Assembly: GCF_029633865.1 (NCBI RefSeq)
Contig: NC_079223.1
Span: 37,383,706 to 37,447,705, forward strand
DNA length: 64,000 nt
Reading direction: 5' to 3'
From: Lampris incognitus
Lineage: Eukaryota; Chordata; Actinopteri; Lampriformes; Lampridae
A model generated the notes under the pieces. It saw only the letters and a list, made by a program, of their open reading frames with translations, made no database searches and had not been told where the DNA came from. Position 1 is the first letter of the stretch. Each line of letters opens with the position of its first letter. A program made the position numbers and the translations under genes. Shown one piece after another: positions 60,426 to 64,000 of this stretch.

Positions 60426-63004
60426 ATTCACTAATGCAAAATATATTTTAATACTCAGAAGCATGTATATTGAATATGTATAATGAATACATGGTACATG
60501 CATAAACTTTATTTGAAAATAATATTGTAATATTTTGCTCAGTGCAATATTCTCAATGTGAATGCTGTATATTTTGAATATTACATAATAGAGCCACTAT
60601 TTACTTCCCTTTCAAAGTATCAGAGTGTGTTTATACTGCCCCTTAGGGAATACATATAAAGTACATGAATACTGAAATTCATCTCCATCTAAATTGACTT
60701 TTCTTTTTCTCTTCATACTTACTTTGCCTTCCCTGCGTAAGTTGAATGATTTGAATAAGCAAATAATTTCTGAGATGATAATGCAAATATTAAACTTAAC
60801 TTTAGGTGTGAAGAAAGTAACTTCAAGCAGCAATCTTCTCATTATTCACCTTGTAGCTGCAAGCAACTGCTTAAAGTCACTTAAAAAAAAGCAATATATT
60901 TTGTGCAATTGAATATATTTTGAAAAATATTTTGTATTATTGCATTAGTTTTCTGACCCAGATAACATTTACTTTATAGCTTTTTTCTTTTCTTTTGATC
61001 TAGATGTACTCTGGTCTTGAAGTTAGGGGGAAGCATCAACTTTATAGCTCTCTTTTTCCCTGTCCTTTATGGTCACCGCAGGGTGTAAAGAAAAAAAGGT
61101 TTCAAGGGCCATATATATATATTTATATATATATGACCAAAATAGGCCAAAATGAACAAAACTTTGTTGAATGTGGAAGACAAAGTACATGAGCCAAAAA
61201 GTAAAGGAAAAAAATATGTATATTATCTAAAGCTGCATACACTAAAAATGGGAAAACGGAGAGTAAAAATAAAGGGCAGCTCCATCCTTACTGTTTCCTA
61301 AAACAGTCAGCTGAAGTATTCACACCAGGATGGATGTTTCTCCTCTCGTTCTTATGCTTTCTACCCCATTTCGCTTGACATCTCAACGCTGAAGTTTGAA
61401 TAGGGCCACTTGTTGTGCCCAACCAAGCATGTTAAGCCAACCCAGGCATGTGTGCCTAGTCCGCCTTGCTGTTCTTCCAGTATAACAGTTCCACTACGGT
61501 TAAGAGGAAGAGCTTCAGTATGGTTACCAAAGCTGAATACTGTGGGTCTACAGTCTTTTCTATTGTATTCGGCTAATCTCAAGATTCAGTGTAAGGGCCT
61601 GACATTCAACACCCCGCAGATGGCAGAACCTCTCTGCTTGCTTCCCTGTCTGAGCTCCTACAATATGGCTATGCTGTAAGAACCTAACGAGGATGAGGTG
61701 AGAGCCAGCCATTCAAACAGACAGTCACAATGGGACTTTACTAAAAAATTTCTTTTGGTTGTCTCTGAAAGAAAGATCATTACACAATTGCAGAGTACGT
61801 GGACAATTCATGTGAGTTCACATTGTGATATGTTCATTGCTGCAGAGTCAAAAAAACTAGGCTGTCCTGCAGTTCATTTAATCTATAGTAATTTTCAGTA
61901 CTGGGAACACATAAATTGTGATTGGATGTGATGAGCCAGATATTTTCATAAAATTTGGCTGCATGAGCCACTATCAGGGCTATAGCGTTACAGTGGATTG
62001 TCATATTTCATCAACTTTTTTGCGAACTGGTACAATTACTTGCTAGTAGCTTGTCAGCCTTTTGTACATAGTTTCTTGTTTCTCTCGCAACAGACAGTAG
62101 AATGAGCCGTATTGGGCATTTAGGTTAAAACCACTGTCAGAGATTTAACACAACACGCCTTTCCTTCCTATACATCCAACTCAGTCAGAGGTGTTTGCAG
62201 TGACAAAAGATTTTGAAATATCATATGTGAATGTGAACGACCCCAACTTGGAAGTGAAACGGACTCGGGTATCTGAGTTTGTTTCACTTCAGTTATCTTT
62301 AAATCCAATGTTGAACTGGACCAAACCCACACAAACCACAAGAGATAGTGTTTCTAACATTAACAGTGACCTTATTTACATGGTTTGTAACAAGCCTTCT
62401 GCAGATTTCACCGTGGGATGGAGAGCTTGAATCCCCACCACTTGATCTCTGATTGGGGTGATATTTGGTTGACTCTCAGCTCAACATCCAGAAGTGTAGC
62501 GGGTCAACTCATTCACTTCAGTCCACAGAGCTTATGCTGCACCTTAAAAAAGATTTCATTTGAAACAGCAGCCCACTCTTCACTGACATATTTGCAGGAC
62601 AAATGTGCCTTTGACATTTCTTCATAGGTTCTGGAAGTGTAATGTGATTGTTATATTTTGGGATCTTGTGAATTCAGTCTTATCTGGCCTAATTAAAATC
62701 CAGTATACTGCCAGTCCATGTATGTTCTTAATGTTGACCCAGATCTTAAAATGAGATTAATACAAAAGAAGTTGTTTTACTGCTGCTCAGAAAACAATTT
62801 TTTTTAAATCGGATAGCCCTTGACATGTTCATGTTTGAGTTCTTTTATTTGTCAAATACACAATACAGTGTGGCAGGTATTGCTGGCAATGAAATGCTTA
62901 GGCATCAGTTCAACCTCAAAAAAAGCTAAAGAATACAACATAACTTAAATCCAAACTATAAAAATCTAATAATTAGCAGTATAAAATTATATCACAAAAA
63001 AGGG
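60426..63004. other. arfgef3 intron, mostly unrecognised
   Basis: AT-rich DNA with an (AT)n at about 61110-61132. A LINE-tail-like scrap at about 62835-62900 (TTTATTTGTCAAATACACAA, GCAATGAAATGC) resembles Rex1-type 3' ends. Open frames at 61410-61679 and 62191-62430 are unrecognised. No arfgef3 exon was found. Confidence 0.45.
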
Positions 63005-64000
63005 GACTGCAGGGTGTGCTCCAATTATTGGGGCATCACACTGCTCAGCTTCCCTGGGAAAGTCTACTCTAGGATGCTGGAAAGGAGGCTCCGACTAATT
63101 GTTGAACCTCAGATCCAGGAGGAACAATGCGGATTTCGTCCTGGCCGTGGAACAACGGACCAATTCTTTTCCCTTGCGGAAGTGCTGAGGAAAGGCATGA
63201 GAGTTTGACCAGCCAGTCTACATGTGTTTTGTGGACTTGGAGAAGGCTTACGACCGTGTACCCCAGGGCACTCTGTGGGGGATACTGCGGGAGTATGGGG
63301 TACCGGGGCAGTTGCTATAAGCCATCCCGTCCTTGTATATCCAAAGGGAGAGCTGTGTCCGCATTCTTGGCACAAAGTCAAACACATTTTCGGTGAGTGT
63401 TGGACTCTGCCAAGGTTGTCCCTTGTCTCTGATTCTGTATGTGATATTCATGGACAGGATCTCAAGGCACAGCCAAGGTGAGGAGTGTATCTGTTTTGGG
63501 AACCTCAGAATTGCATCTCTGCTCTTGGCAGATGATGTGGTTTTGTTGGCTTCATCAGAACACAACCTCCAGCACACACTGGGGCAGTTTGCAGCTGAGT
63601 GTGAAATGGCCGGGATGAGAGTCAGCACCTCCAAGTCTGAGGCCATGGTTTTCTACCAGAAAATGGTGGGTTGCTCCCTTCGGGTTGGGGATGAGTTGTT
63701 GCCTGAAGTGAAGGAGCTCAAGTATCTCAGGGTCTTGTTCACGAGTGAGGGTAGGATGGAGTGGGAGGTTGACAGGCGGATTGGTGCAGCATCAGCAGTA
63801 ATGTGGACGTTGTACCGGATAATTGTGGTGAAGAGGGAGCTGAGCCGGAAGGCAAAGCTCTCAATTTACCAGTCAATCTTTGTTCCAACCCTCACCTATG
63901 GTCATGAGCTTTGGGTAGTGACCGAAAGGGTGAGATCACGGATACAAGCAGCTGAAATGTATTTCCTCCGTAGGGTGTCTGGGCTCAGCCGTAGAGATAG
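63005..64000 (+). mobile_element. RTE-clade (Rex3-like) LINE, runs off the window
   Basis: Reverse transcriptase: CSNYWGITLLSFPGKVYSRM, EEQCGFRPGRGTTDQFF, then in other frames FVDLEKAYDRVP-type and ASLLLADDVVLLAS (catalytic block LADD in place of FADD). C-terminal RVSTSKSEAMVFYQK, VDRRIGAASAVM, RELSRKAKLSIYQSIF and LTYGHELWVVTERVRSRIQA continue to the right edge. At least three frame changes occur, so it is dead. It is 5' truncated at about 63005. The 3' end lies outside. Confidence 0.88.

Overview
The window is animal nuclear DNA, almost certainly from a teleost fish. Host genes are short exons with GT-AG introns and read as fish orthologues. The space between them is filled with teleost-type mobile DNA: L2-, RTE/Rex3-, Rex1- and L1-like LINEs, Penelope, tRNA-headed SINEs, Tc1 and hAT transposons, an ISL2EU-like element, Ty3/gypsy fossils, and long GA/CT microsatellites. 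There is no bacterial-style operon, CRISPR array or phage.

Host genes, left to right: (1) the last four exons of a choline-transporter (SLC5A7-like) gene, 21-5874, plus strand; (2) cox20, a cytochrome c oxidase assembly factor, 13457-15502, minus strand, with three exons seen and one not located, and an NRF-1-type palindrome just upstream; (3) lhb, the luteinizing hormone beta subunit, complete at 25802-29278, plus strand, with TATA box, 5' untranslated exon and polyadenylation signal; (4) the first two coding exons of arfgef3, 56577-57995, plus strand, continuing to the right of the window. A lone, intact SLC5A7-like exon lies at 47444-47592 on the minus strand. It is exactly the exon that should precede the one at 21-164, so it marks a duplication, an inversion or an assembly error.

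Mobile DNA by region. 1-12.4 kb holds Penelope, Rex1-like, SINE and L2 copies and a direct repeat of about 0.85 kb at 8.1 and 11.5 kb. 15.6-24 kb holds RTE and other LINE fragments, a hAT MITE carrying a SINE, and a nearly full-length Tc1 element. 29.6-38.7 kb holds hAT MITEs, a gypsy fragment, a hAT transposase, a decayed Tc1-like element and a SINE that itself carries a 465-bp insertion. 39-42.5 kb is a gypsy-type LTR retrotransposon fossil. 42.9-47.2 kb holds a Rex1-like LINE, a ZBED-type hAT transposase with a fold-back MITE inside it, and an ISL2EU-like pair of convergent YqaJ-nuclease and DDE-transposase remnants. 48.8-55.2 kb is SINE, Rex1-like, Penelope and L1-like debris. 58.7-64 kb holds two RTE-clade LINEs.

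The host genes are neighbours with unrelated jobs: choline uptake, mitochondrial complex IV assembly, a pituitary hormone and an ARF-GEF-family protein. I saw no sign that they form one system. The points most worth follow-up are the orphan transporter exon, a GC-AG intron in the transporter, the unlocated cox20 exon, the ISL2EU-like nuclease/transposase pair, and SINEs that share a tRNA-like head but carry different LINE-like tails.
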